Shown in pieces: positions 9,307-20,785 of a DNA stretch of 64,000 nucleotides (positions are counted from its first letter, which is position 1; the number at the start of each line of letters is the position of its first letter). A program made the translations under genes and the position numbers. Source of the stretch: Portevinia maculata (lineage: Eukaryota; Arthropoda; Insecta; Diptera; Syrphidae); the NCBI GenBank assembly GCA_949715645.1, contig OX454528.1:61334513-61398512 (forward strand). Direction: 5' to 3'. The notes under the pieces were generated by a model that was not told the origin of the DNA, made no database searches, and saw only the letters and a program-made list of their open reading frames with translations.

Positions 9307-12296
9307 TTTTTTTTAAATTCTGGCTCGCCAAGGCGATTTATAAAAAAAGGGGGGGGGGGGGGGTACTTCGACCTCTAAAAGATCTTTTGTACCGTATGGG
9401 CCAGAAACATTTTAAACTAGTAAAATTTCCACTTTCCGTGTAAAGCGGACAATTTTACCAGTAGAAGAATTCTTTATGTCCTCGGGGCTCAATTGTTCCC
9501 TGAGAAAGATCTTCTTTCTAATTCCATTAAGGGCTGGGCATTCACATAAAATGTGTTCAGCTGACTCGTCCTCTTCAAGACAGAGTCGGCACTCAGGAGA
9601 ATCTGCTATTCTCATTTTGTGTAGATGATATCTTAAACCGTGGTGACCAGTAAGGTAACCTACTAGGTTTTTGATATCATGCCTGCTTAGGTTTAGACAT
9701 TTGCTGGCATTATGATTGAAGGGCCGAATGGCTCGTTTGGCCTGTCTTAGACCTGGGATGTTATCCCAAAGATAGATACATTTTTTATGTTCCCAGCTTT
9801 TAATTGCTGCCGTTGCTGCTGATCTAGGAGTGCAGCAGAAAGGTTCGGGACCTATGAAAGGTGTTTCTGAACCTTTTCTGGCCAGTTCGTCTTCCTTTTC
9901 GTTACCTTCTACCCCGACATGACCCGGAACCCACCATAATTTGGTCTTGTTTCTTGTTCCGAGTATTTGTAGGGTATTGAAGCAGTACATGACTGATTTG
10001 GAGTCAATTGTATACGAGCTAAGGGCGTTTATAGCTGCTTGACTGTCCGTGAAAATATGGATGGTTGCACCTTTTATGCCAGATAAGATAATGTGGCTGG
10101 CGCATTCTTGAATGGCGTGGAGCTCCGCTTGAAATACGCTGGGACTTTTTCCCATGGGTATCGTAAAGCGTTTGTGTGGTCCGTATATTCCCGCTCCTAC
10201 CCCCGTTTCCATTTTAGAACCATCCGTATACCACTTTATGCCGTTATGGCTGTTTGGTGGGTTATTGCTAACCCATGCTTCTCTCTTGGGTATCTCCGTG
10301 GAGAACCGTTTGTTGAAGCATAGTGTTTTTTGAATGCGGTCTGTGACCGCGCAGTTCATGTTAAGGTCTGGCAGTTCATCGAGAAGGGTCTTAAGTTCCG
10401 GATGATCATTAAGACTTATCTCGTTTAGCTGTATTAGACTTATTGTACTGCGGATCGCCACTTTTTGGACGTATATGTGGAGGGGTATAATTCCTGTTAT
10501 TGCCTCTATGGCAGCTGTTGGACAGGTACGCATGGCTCCGGAGATACCAAGGCACGCAAGCCGTTGTACCTTTTTGAGCTTCTCTATTGCGACCTTTTGT
10601 GTGGATTTTGTCCACCATACTATGGAGGCGTATGTTATGATGGGTCTTATCACCACTGTGTAGATCCAGTGGACGATCTTTGGAGAGATTCCCCAGGTTC
10701 TACCATATGTGCGACGACAGGCCCATAAAGCTCTATTAGCTTTACTGATTTTGTTGTTTATGTGAGAGTTCCAGTTAAGTCTCTTGTCCAGGATTGCTCC
10801 AAGATACTTGACTTCGTCGGAATACTCTACGACCGTGTCGTTTATTGTGATTAGGCCTAGGTCTAATTTCCTCCTTTTAGTGAAAGGAACGATGACGGCT
10901 TTACTGGGATTTATGGAAAGATTTTCCTTAATGCACCAGTCTATGGCTGTCTTTAGAGCATTTTTCATTTTTGATGTGACTCCTATTGAGTCTTTGCCCC
11001 TAACTATGATGACAATATCATCGGCGTACCCAATTGTAGTGTAGCCCAAATTGATCATCTTGTGTAGCAGGTCATCGATGACCAATGACCACAGAAGGGG
11101 TGAGAGTACTCCCCCTTGTGGGCAGCCCCTTACGGCTGTTACTGATACTGAGGTCGTTCCTGACGAGAAAGTTATTTTGCGACTTTCCAGCATCGCTTTG
11201 ATCCATTTAATAGTTGGTTTATCTATGTTTCTATGGTGCAAAGCATTTGATATGGATTCATATCCAGTGTTGTCGAAAGCACCTTCTATGTCCAGAAAGG
11301 CACAAAGTGCGATCTCTTTGCAACGGTAGGCGTTTTTTATCTCTGTAGTTAGTCTTAACAGAGCGCCTTCCGTGGATTTGCCCTTTTGGTACGCATATTA
11401 GTGAGGGTGCAGAGGCATGCTTTTTGATATGCATTCTCTAATGTGAATGTCAATAATCCTTTCCATTGTTTTCAGAAAAAACGATGTCAGGCTTATCGGA
11501 CGATATAATTTAGGTAATTCTCTCGGCTTGTTTCCCGGTTTAGGTATAAATACTACGTTTACCTCCCTCCAGGTAACCGGTATATACCCCCAGTTGAAGC
11601 TGAACCTAAATAAGGCAATCATGGATAGTAGTAAAAATTCTATTCCATTTTGAATGAGGGCTGGAAAAATACCGTCTGTACCTGATGCCTTGAATGGTTT
11701 AAATGAGTTAATTTCCCATTTAACCTTATCCGGAGTAAAAAGTGTTCCGGATAAACTATTAATTCTGCTGAAGTTTCTTGGAATTGAGACCTCCGCTGTA
11801 TGGTCGTCTGTAATGACCATCGTGTGAGAACCTGGGAAGTGAGCCTGAAGTTTTCAGCGTTTCTTCCCGGTCGCGTGTGATTGAACCATCTGATTTGATT
11901 AACAATCCCATGCCTTTTTCTTGATCCGTTGACAGGGCCCTTTGGAGGCGTGCCACCTCTGGAAGTTTTTCTATCTTCTCACAGTTTGCACGCCATGAGG
12001 CTCTTTTGGATCTGCGCAACTCTAAGTTGTATATGGTCAGCATGGATTTATATTGTTCCCATGTGCCGGTGCGTTTGGCTTTATTAAAAAGCGTTCTCAT
12101 CCTCTTTCGAATAGACTCAAGGTTATCGTTCCACCATGGTACGCACCTTTTAACCACGGTTCTTTTAACCTTGCAACTATTTTTGAATGAGGTAAGAATA
12201 ATATCATTTATTTGACATTGCGCAGCATCTGCATCAATTGTATTTTATGGTGCTTCTGGCAGCATGTCAGATCTGACCGCAAGATAAGTAATAAAA
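9307..12296 (-). mobile_element. 5'-truncated LOA-type non-LTR retrotransposon (LINE B)
   Basis: A LINE inserted on the minus strand, flanked by an exact 16-bp duplication AAATAGAGGGTACATT (9291-9306 and 12297-12312). Its 3' end carries a short A-tail (T run on the plus strand at 9307 onward) after the stop codon and a 15-bp homopolymer. The 5' end is cut within ORF2, so ORF1 and the endonuclease are missing, the usual result of incomplete target-primed reverse transcription. It lies in receptor intron 1, antisense to nothing and in the same orientation as the receptor. Confidence 0.88.
9412..12215 (-). pseudogene. LINE B ORF2: reverse transcriptase plus RNase H, two lesions
   Basis: Reverse transcriptase and RNase H of a LOA/I-group LINE. 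It starts in the region before the RT (PWWNDNLESIRKRM) and shows FIPKPGNKP, FLDIEGAFDNT (palm), GCPQGGVLSPLLW and the catalytic YADDIVII. RNase H follows with its acidic set YTDGS, FQAELHAI, FTDSQ and VPGHVGVEGNE. A C-terminal Cys/His cluster (CRLCLEEDESAEHILCEC) closes the protein before the stop at 9412. Two lesions are visible: a one-base insertion near 11860 and an in-frame TAA at 11400-11398 where a Gln codon would fit. Otherwise the frame is open for about 660 codons, so decay is recent. A fragment of the same family lies at 1752-2330. Confidence 0.88.
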
Positions 12297-12312
12297 AAAT
12301 AGAGGGTACATT

Positions 12313-12420
12313 ATGTATATGGTTAAAATTTCAGCTTTCTAGCTCCAGTTTTAAGGCCTTATTTTTGCCGACGGATGGCCGGACGGTCGGACATGGTAGA
12401 TCGACAGTACTAAAGATGCT
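12313..12420 (-). repeat. mini-me/DINE-like repeat fragment
   Basis: Read on the minus strand it matches 34480-34545: a GTCC-rich microsatellite, then GTCGGCAAAAATAAGGCCTT and AGCTGAAATTTTAACCATAT. The GTCY microsatellite is typical of dipteran mini-me/DINE (Helentron-like) elements. Confidence 0.55.
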
Positions 12421-12439
12421 GATCACAAATGTAGTAAGA

Positions 12440-12660
12440 AAAAAACTGGAAAACAACAGGTGACCTGCCTCAATATTAATTTAGGTGATCGATTCTCTAG
12501 TAGCTTCTCAATAATAATTCTCCAACAACTACTTCTTTCAATAATGTCTAATACAACAAATTGTATACTTCTGAATCAATTACTAAAGAAATAATAGAAA
12601 TCGGTGCATTTTTGGACGAAATGCAACCAACAGCAAGAGCCGTGCGGCAATATGATTTTG
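12440..12660 (+). repeat. dispersed repeat R3, copy 2 (diverged)
   Basis: AACAGGTGACCTGCCTCAAT and ATAATAGAAATCGGTGCATT correspond to segments of copy 1 at 8020-8372. Confidence 0.45.
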
Positions 12661-12726
12661 TATGTAAAATGACACATTGCTTACTGCGTGTCAATTTTTG
12701 ATGCAAGTTGTCTCTCCGTGTATTTC

Positions 12727-12900
12727 TTTATTCATTCGGAATATACGGAATATTCCGAGTGAGCCATTTACGTTTCTTTATTCAATGGAATATTCCTGAT
12801 AATCCATTTCGGTGTTTCTTTATTCATTCTGGAATAAATGGAATGCATTCTTTTTATTCCTAGAGAAAGGTGGAATAAAAAGAATATTCCCTCGTTTGAC
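12727..12900 (+). repeat. cluster of GTTTCTTTATT MITE-like units
   Basis: TTTCTTTATTCA recurs three times (near 12733, 12772 and 12813), with GGAATATTCC-type palindromes between. It looks like overlapping or nested copies of the short element seen intact at 14718-14811. Confidence 0.5.
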
Positions 12901-13020
12901 AGATGCACTTGATCAAAAAAAAAAGAAGCAACAGCAAACAGAAACAATCAAATGGGTAAGCATTTATTGCAAATTTGTTGTCTTTTTTTATATTTTTATG
13001 TGTGTTGTTTTAAGTTAATT

Positions 13021-13395
13021 AAAATTCTTCGAAAAATCTTCGGTCCCGTTTGCGTTGACGGGCTATGGAGACGAAGATTCAACCAAGAACTATACGAGCT
13101 GTACAGCGACATGCCCCTGGTCAAAAAACTCCGCATTGGACGTTTAAGATGGCTAGGACATGTAGAACGAATGGACACCAATACTCCAGCTCGCAGAGTC
13201 TTCGATTCCCAGCCAGACGTCGGACGCAGTAGAGGAAGACCTCGGCTTAAGTGGCGCGCACAAGTGGAAACCGACCTCAACCAATTTGGAGTGCGCAACT
13301 GGAGGCAGTTAGCTAAGGACCGGGCTAATTGGAGAGGCATGTTGGTTGAGGCCCAGGTTCATTCCGGACTGTAGCGCCACTTAAAAAAAAAAAAC
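13021..13395 (+). mobile_element. severely 5'-truncated RTE-type LINE insertion
   Basis: A 375-bp insertion flanked by exact 15-bp repeats TGTTTTAAGTTAATT (13006-13020 and 13396-13410) and ending in an A-run. It encodes only the C-terminal tail of an RTE-like ORF2: RKIFGPVCVDGLWRRRF, MPLVKKLRIGRLRWLGHVERM, PARRVFDSQPDVG and RSRGRPRLKWRAQV, ending at 13374. The frame is intact, but without the catalytic domain it is only a retroposed fragment. Comparable C-termini are common in insect RTE elements. Confidence 0.85.
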
Positions 13396-13410
13396 TGTTT
13401 TAAGTTAATT

Positions 13411-14700
13411 ATTTTTGATTATATATTTTTAATTTCCTTCTAGAATCAAATACATTTTTAAAATGGTCTTCTGTGAACATGAAATGCCTGTGAAAATGAA
13501 ATAGATGTTTGTGAATTGTGATAAAACGATTTCATGAGCAGTGTTGCCACTTATGCTACATAAAAAGGTGCATGTTTTTTTAACTAAATCCTTACTCGAA
13601 AAGACAACATATTTAATGTTTTACGTTTTTCCTTCGATTCAACATATTTAACATAATAACAACAGGAGAATATAATGTTATTCATAAAAATAATAACAAT
13701 ATCTTAGTAATAAAAAAATATATTATGCCTTTTCTGAGCGAAAGTTGTATATTACTGTATTGGGTACTTCGTTAAGAAACGCAGCTGTGGAGACTTAAAT
13801 AGGGACAAGTCATTTCCCGCTATGTATTGTTTTATTTGTCGAAAATATTGATAGCTTTAAAATGTTCAGTCTATCACAAATTCGTCACTGACAAATAAAT
13901 TTAGAGAATTCATTCGCTGTTTTTGTTTGTAAAAACATTTTTAAAACGAAATGTCGTGAGTAGAATTGCTTTTTGGAAAAATAAAATAATACTCGTATGT
14001 ATCGAATAGATACAATCACTAGAACTTCACTTCCATAAATTTTATGAACAAAAAGTAGTCACAAAATGCATGAGCGTAAACAAAACAACTAACAACAAAA
14101 TAAAAATTAAATTTTGACTTAAGCAAAACGAAAAAACCAGAGATAACAGATTTGATTAATATAAACGTCAGATGATCCTTTGATTTCACCTAAATATACA
14201 CTTTATTAACAATCCCAATAATTTTTAATACAAAATCTGCAAATTACTGAAATTTTATGCTTTAATTTTTTCTTGACGTTTAAGAAAGAAATTCGGCACT
14301 TCAGAAAGAGATAGCTTTACGAAATGCTCTATCGCTCTATTGCTTGTCAGTGTTCAGAATGGATGATAAGATGACATTCATAGTACCAAAATGTCAATCG
14401 ATTAATAAATGTTGTCGTTTATCAACAATTGAATTTTGACAACTATAATAATGTTGCAAGATTTCCGCTTAGAAAAAGTTTAATGTAATCTGTATTACTT
14501 GTTTTTGTGAACTGAAATTATATTTTCGTAATGCTTCTCATATTTGTATTATTGTGTATGTTTTTATTTTAGTGCTTTAGTGGAGTATTACCCCACATGT
14601 GAGTTCAGTAATAGACAACATATATTAATTGTAAGTACTAGATGTTGTACTTATTTTTGAATTAAGTGGCAAAGCTGGTCAAGAGACAAATGGCTGTCAT
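13411..14700. other. receptor intron 1, AT-rich, no gene seen
   Basis: No coding signal. Stretches such as AATAATAACAATATC (around 13690) echo a segment at about 6386-6410, suggesting another old dispersed repeat, but boundaries cannot be set. Confidence 0.45.
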
Positions 14701-14717
14701 TCTATTCGGTCCATTTT

Positions 14718-14811
14718 TGTTTCTTTATTCATTCCATTCTGGATATTCTGGATACAAAATTTAAAAATTCTGTCTTTTCTATTCCCTATCTGGAAAAAAT
14801 AAAGAAACACA
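14718..14811 (+). repeat. short MITE, GTTTCTTTATT ends
   Basis: About 94 bp with perfect 11-bp inverted ends GTTTCTTTATT and AATAAAGAAAC. The interior matches the inverted copy at 6117-6200. No duplication could be fixed. Confidence 0.6.
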
Positions 14812-14961
14812 GCCTCTATTTCTAATTTTGATGCACCCATTGTAGTAGATCATACAAATTTGGTAAAACGGCTTGACGTTTAGTGCTGTGAAATTCTATG
14901 GAATAAGTAACATCTAAGTCGTTCAGTGATATGAGGTCAGGCAAAGAGTATACTGAATAAA

Positions 14962-15119
14962 GGCAATTGGCGCGTTCAATTTGCAAGGCAACTGCAAGGT
15001 CCCTACTGATTAAATTTCTATCACTTGACAAACGATGGTCACGTGAGTTATTTGATCAATGAGGAAAGATAAAATAGTAGGGACTAGTAGTTGAATTGCA
15101 AATTGAACGCGCCCAATTA
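14962..15119. repeat. foldback repeat, about 40-bp inverted arms
   Basis: GGCGCGTTCAATTTGCAA near 14970 and its complement TTGCAAATTGAACGCGCC near 15097 are the core of arms of roughly 40 bp that also include GTCCCTAC/GTAGGGAC, with about 70 bp between. It could fold into a long hairpin. Possibly a MITE; no target duplication found. Confidence 0.6.
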
Positions 15120-15194
15120 CTTACTGCACATGTGTTTCATATGCGTTAATGCATGCACTACTGCGTGCGTGCCTGCTGCACATCAGGGATGGAA

Positions 15195-15218
15195 AATTCG
15201 ATACAATTGTATCGAATT
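15195..15218. repeat. 24-bp perfect palindrome
   Basis: Centre TACAATTGTA with perfect symmetry extending 12 bp each way. It lies about 0.8 kb inside intron 1 from exon 1. No known binding site is claimed. Confidence 0.85.
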
Positions 15219-16049
15219 CAATACAAATGAATTTGCTGAAGTACAAAAATACAATACAATTTGCATCTTTTGAATTCTTTTGCAGTCTGTATTTTCCCAT
15301 AAAAGATAAAATCGAATCAATTAACGATCGACGCACATATTTCATTTAAGTTTTACACATAGCGTTGACTGGATTTTACTTTTTACAACCCACCGCTCTG
15401 AACGCATTATTCCAGTCTCCATTTCCAGATGGATATTTTGTCATAATTGGAACACAAATGTGCACAATGAGGGCAGTAAACCTGAAAAGGAGAGATGACA
15501 GGGTAAACTACCTCACGAAATATTCATGCTTAACGCCGCGTAGCTAAACTACTTTCCACCATAAACTACTTTTAATTACGTCTACTAATTGTCTAACAAA
15601 CTGATAATCCTGTCAATGCGAGTGACGTTAAGATGTTAAATTGGCAACTGAAAAACTACACATGACATAAGTTAACTACGTCTGCTATAAACACTTGTTC
15701 AGTATAGTACAAACTAAATTATTTTTGTTTGTAAGGTTTCGTTAAGAGGTTATTTATGTTTATTTTTGTTAATGTATTGTTTATTTATTTCTGTTTATTT
15801 CTGTTTTGGAAAATAAAACAATTTGAGTTCACTTTGTATTATTTGTTTTATGCGAAAAATAGTTTTCAATACAATTGGCTCGATTTTAGTGCAATCTTAA
15901 AACAGTTTTAGATACAACCCAAAGCTGTCATTTTTCATTGCACATGTGTTTCATCCATAACTCTTCAGAAGAGATTAAATTAGTTAAGACCTTGCGATAA
16001 TTTAATACTTAAATAATATTTGTATTTTTTAGCATATTTAGGTACTTAC
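15219..16049. other. receptor intron 1 next to exon 1
   Basis: No coding signal or recognisable transposon. Several short frames have no motifs. Confidence 0.5.
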
Positions 16050-16231
16050 TTGGCTTCGTTAATGTTACTTAGTTCGTCTTTGTTTTCAATAAATTCAGAC
16101 AAAAAGTTAATTATTTCAGAGCGATTCCAACTATTAAGATTCGATTTATTCACGTTCGGTAGCAAAGTGAAACGTTTAACAGCCAAAATTGTGCAATTTG
16201 TTAGTAACTCCGTATCAACTCTTTCAGACAT
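16050..16231 (-). CDS. TkR86C: tachykinin-like receptor, first coding exon
   Basis: The start codon at 16231 (context AACAAGATG) opens MSERVDTELLTNCTILAVKR, which strongly resembles the N-terminus of Drosophila TkR86C. This extracellular segment contains N-glycosylation sequons (NCT, NKS, NRS) and ends INEAK at a consensus donor, AA|GTAAGT (16049-16048). The 182-bp exon ends in phase 2; joining to exon 2 restores Lys-Asp in frame. There is no signal peptide, as is usual for this family. Upstream, 16232-16540 holds the presumed 5' UTR or promoter, where I saw no distinctive motif. The N-terminal match is what separates this gene from the TkR99D paralogue. Confidence 0.88.
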
Positions 16232-16542
16232 CTTGTTAGATTAAGTTAACTTCACCGTTTAACACATTCGCTTGCATTAATTTGAATTTGTTTTCTTTCT
16301 CATATTCCAATAGATTTGTTGCCTCTAATTTGACCAAACTTTCGGGTTTGTTACGATAGGTAAATATTTATATTAATAATATTCTAAACACGATTTCTGG
16401 CAAAATCGCGAAAATCCAAAGATGTTTGTAATAATTGTTTCGTTTTTCCTGTGGGGGAATGTGTTGAATACACATAACCTGTTGAAAAAGCTTTTATTTA
16501 CAAAAAGCTTGAATCTTAAAATGGAACGTGCGCAGTGGTGTT

Positions 16543-16740
16543 TTTATATTTAAACTTTATAGTATTCTCACTTCGTGTATACGGCGATACACCACCTAAT
16601 GCCCTAAAAGCCACAACTGCCACAAGAAATAATCTAAAAAAGTTTATATATGTAGGAACAAGGTTAAAAAAAAACACCAAATATACATATTTGAATTTAT
16701 TTTTGTTGTCTTACATTCTCGCTCATCCAGTCACGAATAC
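16543..16740 (+). repeat. tRNA-headed repeat, copy 2 (3' part only)
   Basis: Starts at AACTTTATAGTATTCTCACTTCG, the sequence that surrounds the solo LTR in copy 1 but here uninterrupted, and ends with GAATTTATTTTTGTTGTC. It therefore shows the unoccupied version of the LTR insertion site at 7353-7356. The tRNA-like head is absent. Confidence 0.6.
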
Positions 16741-16859
16741 CAGATGGATGAAGAAGAACTAACACGCGAAATAGAGGTGGCTCCTCACCAGAAGTCGAGC
16801 CACAAAAAGACGAAAAAACGTCGTGGTCAAAAATGTCGTGGTCAAAATCGAGAATATGC

Positions 16860-17000
16860 GTAAGAGCTCCAGATCGATCCCGCAGTGCAATCGCTGTCAA
16901 ATCTTCAATCACACGCAGATTTACTGCCAGAAAGAACCGTGATGCGTGAAATGCGCAGGGAAACATCACTCGGAAGAGTATCATCTTTGTATATTGTATA
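16860..17000 (+). pseudogene. Jockey-type LINE ORF1 zinc-knuckle scrap
   Basis: The frame SSRSIPQCNRCQIFNHTQIY followed by CQKEP, a stop, and CVKCAGKHH matches the CX2CX4HX4C zinc knuckles of Jockey-clade gag-like proteins. Only this short portion is recognisable. The gypsy LTR begins at 17097. Confidence 0.6.
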
Positions 17001-17096
17001 CTTTACAAATGCTTAAGTTTATAAGCAATGACGAGAACATTTATGTTGCCAACTCTGTCGAGGTCGACGTTTTTCAAATCGTGTTGATGATAATAC

Positions 17097-17574
17097 TGTT
17101 ACATCCAGGCTAGGATTCGAAAAGATAAAACGTAATTCCATTAAATTAATTTATTAGTTCTCTTTCAATTTAATTCTTGATTATTATTCTAATAATTCAC
17201 TTATTTAATTCAACAATTCACTTTCACAATTAATCACTTTAAATAAACAATCACTTTTCACTTGTTCAATACTTCCACTTTTTCTCTATACTTTTCACTG
17301 CTGACATCTATCGCACTTTTTTATCGCGGTTCACAACTACTCGTATCATGTCTTGGGTGCTCCTGCGACATCTATTTATATCTCCTAGTGACACCTCTCG
17401 AAATTTCCAGATTCGTTAAGTTCAGAAGGTTCGAGAACAACATAATTAGTTATTCCATAGCTATTCAAACTGCTTTTCAAATGCTGCCAATTATCGGTAA
17501 TATGGCTCTCTACTATATGGCGGTGCGAGTGACTAATGGATGCTGAATGCCACAGTTTGAGCAAACATGCAACA
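17097..17574 (-). repeat. 3' LTR
   Basis: 478 bp; on the minus strand it begins TGTTGCATGTTTGC and ends GGATGTAACA. It is homologous to the solo LTR at 7357-7805 and to the 5' LTR, and it shows the empty site for MITE copy C (CTATTTATATCTCC). Confidence 0.88.
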
Positions 17575-17590
17575 ATATCCCTCTCTTAAA
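17575..17590 (-). promoter_or_regulatory. polypurine tract
   Basis: TTTAAGAGAGGGATAT on the minus strand directly precedes the 3' LTR, the place where plus-strand DNA synthesis is primed in LTR retrotransposons. Confidence 0.65.
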
Positions 17591-19217
17591 CTTGTTTGTC
17601 CAGAACAAGCACGTCAATATTTTCACCATGGTAGCGATGGAGACGATCCATATGGACAACTTTCAGCTTGCCTCTTCCTCGCTTGATCCGGTAGACAACA
17701 TCGTTGATGCGCTTCACTATCTTATAGGGACCTTCCCAATCCTGCTGTAGTTTAGGTGACATGCCTTTTCGGCGATGAGGGTTGTATAGCCATACCAGAT
17801 CTCCTTCCTGGAATCCTGAGGTGGTTGATTTTATATCGTACCTCGTCTTCATGCGGTGGCTGGATATCCGAATCTTATCTCTAGTTTTCCAATGAATGTT
17901 TCTGATGATTTCTCTGAGATCCGCAACATAATCATCCTCATTCGTTGCTTCATCAGTCGGAGAACCAAACATCAATTCACTAGGTAACCGGATGGTTCGA
18001 CCAAAAAGGATTTCGGATGGAGTATGTCCTGTTGTATTATGAACTGCGCTTCTATAGGCTAATAGAAACATGGGAATCTGCTTGTCCCAGTCCCGCTGGC
18101 AGTCGCCAACAACCTTAGAAAGGTGTTCGTTTAAAGTTCTATTGAAGCGTTCCACCATTCCGTTCGATTGTGGATGAAGCGGGGTTATTCTTGTCTTCTT
18201 AATCCCTAGTAGCTGGCATACCCCTTAAAGGTCTTCGACTCGAAGTTGCGACCTTCGTCCGAGTGCAATTCCATTGGTACGCCAAATCTGCTTACCCAGT
18301 TGTGGACAATCTGCTCTACCAGCTTGGTTTGGTATAGCAAATGCTTCAGGCCATTTAGTGAAGTAGTCCATCACTACGAGGATATAGCGGTTTCCACTGT
18401 TGGTTTCTGGAAACGGTCCTGCGATGTCAACTGCAATCCTTTCAAAGGGCGCTCCAACGTTGTATTGATTCATCTTGCCTTGCATTTTTACTCTCGGGCC
18501 TTTACTGGCTGCGCAAGTGGCGCATTTTCGGCACCAGTTTTCGACATCGTCTCTTGCGTGGATCCAGTAAAAGTGTTCTCGCACTTTTTCGAGTGTCTTA
18601 TTTACTCCCAAGTGACCTCCGGACACTCCATCATGCAGTTCCCTAAGCACTTCGTTGACTTTCGATCTGGGTACCACAAGCTGCATCACGGCTGATGTTA
18701 CATCCGAACTTTCCCATTTCCTTCTCAAAATGCCATCCTGAATATGAAGTGAGTCCCATTGTGCCAAGTATGCCTTCAGTTCCGGACTCTTATTGGAGAT
18801 CTGCTGCCAGTCCGGCTTGCCCTCATGTTCCTTCCAGGCGAGAATCGGCTCGATATCCGGATCTTCCTGTTGAACCTTCCGGATCTCCCGTGCACTCCAG
18901 CCGCTAATGGGCTCAACTCTCAACCGTTGGACTGACACTTTATCTTTTTCTTCCTGGCGTACGCAATGTTTACAATCAGCCTTGCAGGGTCGCCGGGAGA
19001 GGGCATCTGCGTTGGAGTGAGGAGTTCCCTTTCGGTGCTGTATCTCGTAGTCATACATCTGCAGCCGCTCAATCCACCTCGCGACTTGTCCTTCGGGGTT
19101 CTTAAACTGCAGCAGCCACTTTAGAGACGCATGATCTGTACGCAGGATGAATATAAGTACTTGTGGAAGTGCTTTGTTGCCAGGTTCAAAGCCAGGAGCT
19201 CCCGCCTGGTTACGCAA
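17586..19217 (-). pseudogene. gypsy integrase (and end of RNase H), broken
   Basis: Downstream part of pol. From right to left it shows the RNase H end (RTDHASLKWLLQFKN, GTPHSNADALSRRP) and the integrase zinc finger with two His and two Cys (HDGVSGGHLG...WCRKCATC). Then come the start of the catalytic core (AVDIAGPFPETNSGNRYILV), the ERFNRTLNEHL segment of the core end, and a C-terminal GPY-like region (DLVWLYNPHRRKG, GPYKIVKRI). Between about 18158 and 18240 frameshifts and missing sequence disrupt the region of the second catalytic aspartate, so the enzyme cannot work. It ends just before the polypurine tract. Confidence 0.85.
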
Positions 19218-20381
19218 TAGTTCCTCTCCGGCTTGGATAGCACTTTACTGAAGTAGGAAACTGCTCTCTCTTGGCCATCATGGATCTGCGAAAGAACAGC
19301 TCCGATCCCAACATTACTAGCGTCGGCATCTACAATAAATGTTTTTCCTGGAGTAGGGTACGCTAGAATTGAAGCATCACACAGTTGGTGTTTGAGACTC
19401 TTGAAACTCGCTTCGCATTCACCTGACCATTTGAATGGTTTTCCCTTTTCCGTCAGTTGGTGCAAGCTCTTTGCGATCCTTGCAAAGTCCTTCACAAACC
19501 GTCTGTAGTAAGTTGCAAGTCCCAGGAAGCTCCGCAGTTGGTGTTTGTCTTTGGGAACGGGCCAATTTTTCACCGCATCGAACTTCCCTGGGTCAGTCCT
19601 TACTCCCTCGGACGAGATGATGTGCCCCAGATATTTCACCTCAGATCTAAAGAGATCACACTTTTTCGGGTTAAGCTTTAATTGTGCACTTCGTAGTCTC
19701 TGGAACACTTCCTTCAAGTTATCTCGATGTTCTTCAAACGTTTTTCCAACCACGATGACATCGTCCAAGTAGACCAAACACGTTTTCCATGAAACACGCT
19801 CCAGTAGACGCTCAAAGGTTGCCGGCGCGTTACACAGTCCAAATGGCATTACTGTGAATTGTCAGAGCCCGTTTCCTGCTGTGAAAGCCGTTTTCTCGCG
19901 GCCTTCCGGATGGACCTGCACTTGCCAGTAGCCACTCCTCAGATCTAGAGTGGAAAACCATCGGGCTCCGGACAGTGTATCCAGCGCATCGTCAATCCTT
20001 GTTAGAGGGTAGCTATCCTTTTTGGTGATATTATTCAGTTGGCGATAGTCTACACAGAACCGAGTGATGCCATCTTTCTTTTTGACTAGGACAATTGGAG
20101 ATGCCCATGGGATTTTAGAGCATTCGATTACTCCTTCCTTCTCCATCGTCGACCCCATCTCTGCAACCTCCGTCTGCTTAGCCAATGGTAATCGTCTGGA
20201 GGCTGACGAATCGGTCTTGCATCTCCAGCGTCTATCCGGTGTTGTACAAGGTGTGTTCGGCCATACTCGCAGTCCCGCGAAGCGAATATATCAGCAAACT
20301 CGTTGATGAGGTTCCCTGCCATTACTTGCTGCTCCTGATTGAGATCGCAGTGCTGGAATAAAGTTCTTTTCACCTCAGTCA
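19121..20381 (-). pseudogene. gypsy reverse transcriptase and RNase H, broken
   Basis: The frames show the RT segments GVIECSKIPWASPIVLVKKK, FCVDYRQLNNITKKDSYPLT, STLDLRSGYWQV, MPFGLCNAPATFERLL and the catalytic YLDDVIVV (about 19749-19776). The connection (LGHIISSEGVRTDPGK, LRSFLGLATYYRRFVKDFA) and the RNase H start (FIVDADASNVGIGAVL, SYFSKVLS) follow. Stops or frameshifts lie near 19861 and 19140, and a few codons are missing before SWKTCLVYLDD. The coding sequence stops at 20381, where the LINE and its target duplication begin, and resumes with protease at 25786. Confidence 0.88.
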
Positions 20382-20785
20382 TTCCCATTGGTGGCCGGCA
20401 AAATCCTCCTCCAAACCCTCCCCGTGGGTGCCTCCTGGTAATGGTCACTACAATTGTCTTGTGCGATGTCAAGACGGCGATCAGCTAAGGTCAGGGGGCA
20501 TCACTGTGGTATTTCTTTACTTATCAATAGTTCAATACCCAGCCGATGCTTCTTTACCATAGGACGGAAGGTGCCTAATTTCAGTGGTCGTGCAGCGTAC
20601 ATAGTACATAAATCCGTGCCGAAGAATGTAAGGCTGAGGGCCAAATCAGTCGATAGCGAGCTCCTTTAGACGCCCGGGCAAGGTCTGTTGTACCCCTGTT
20701 GCCTTATCCCGGTATATCGGCTCTGCCGGGATGGACTTTTATGTCCGACCTACTCGTGGGAACCAAATTCTTAATTCAATAAAAC

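Noticed and set aside
12996..13340. 114-codon minus-strand frame
   Set aside because: Antisense to the RTE C-terminal coding sequence, which has an intact frame, a tail and target duplications.
20128..20472. Minus-strand frame running from gypsy pol into the LINE leader
   Set aside because: It crosses the insertion boundary at 20393/20394; the part beyond is chance reading through the LINE 5' leader.
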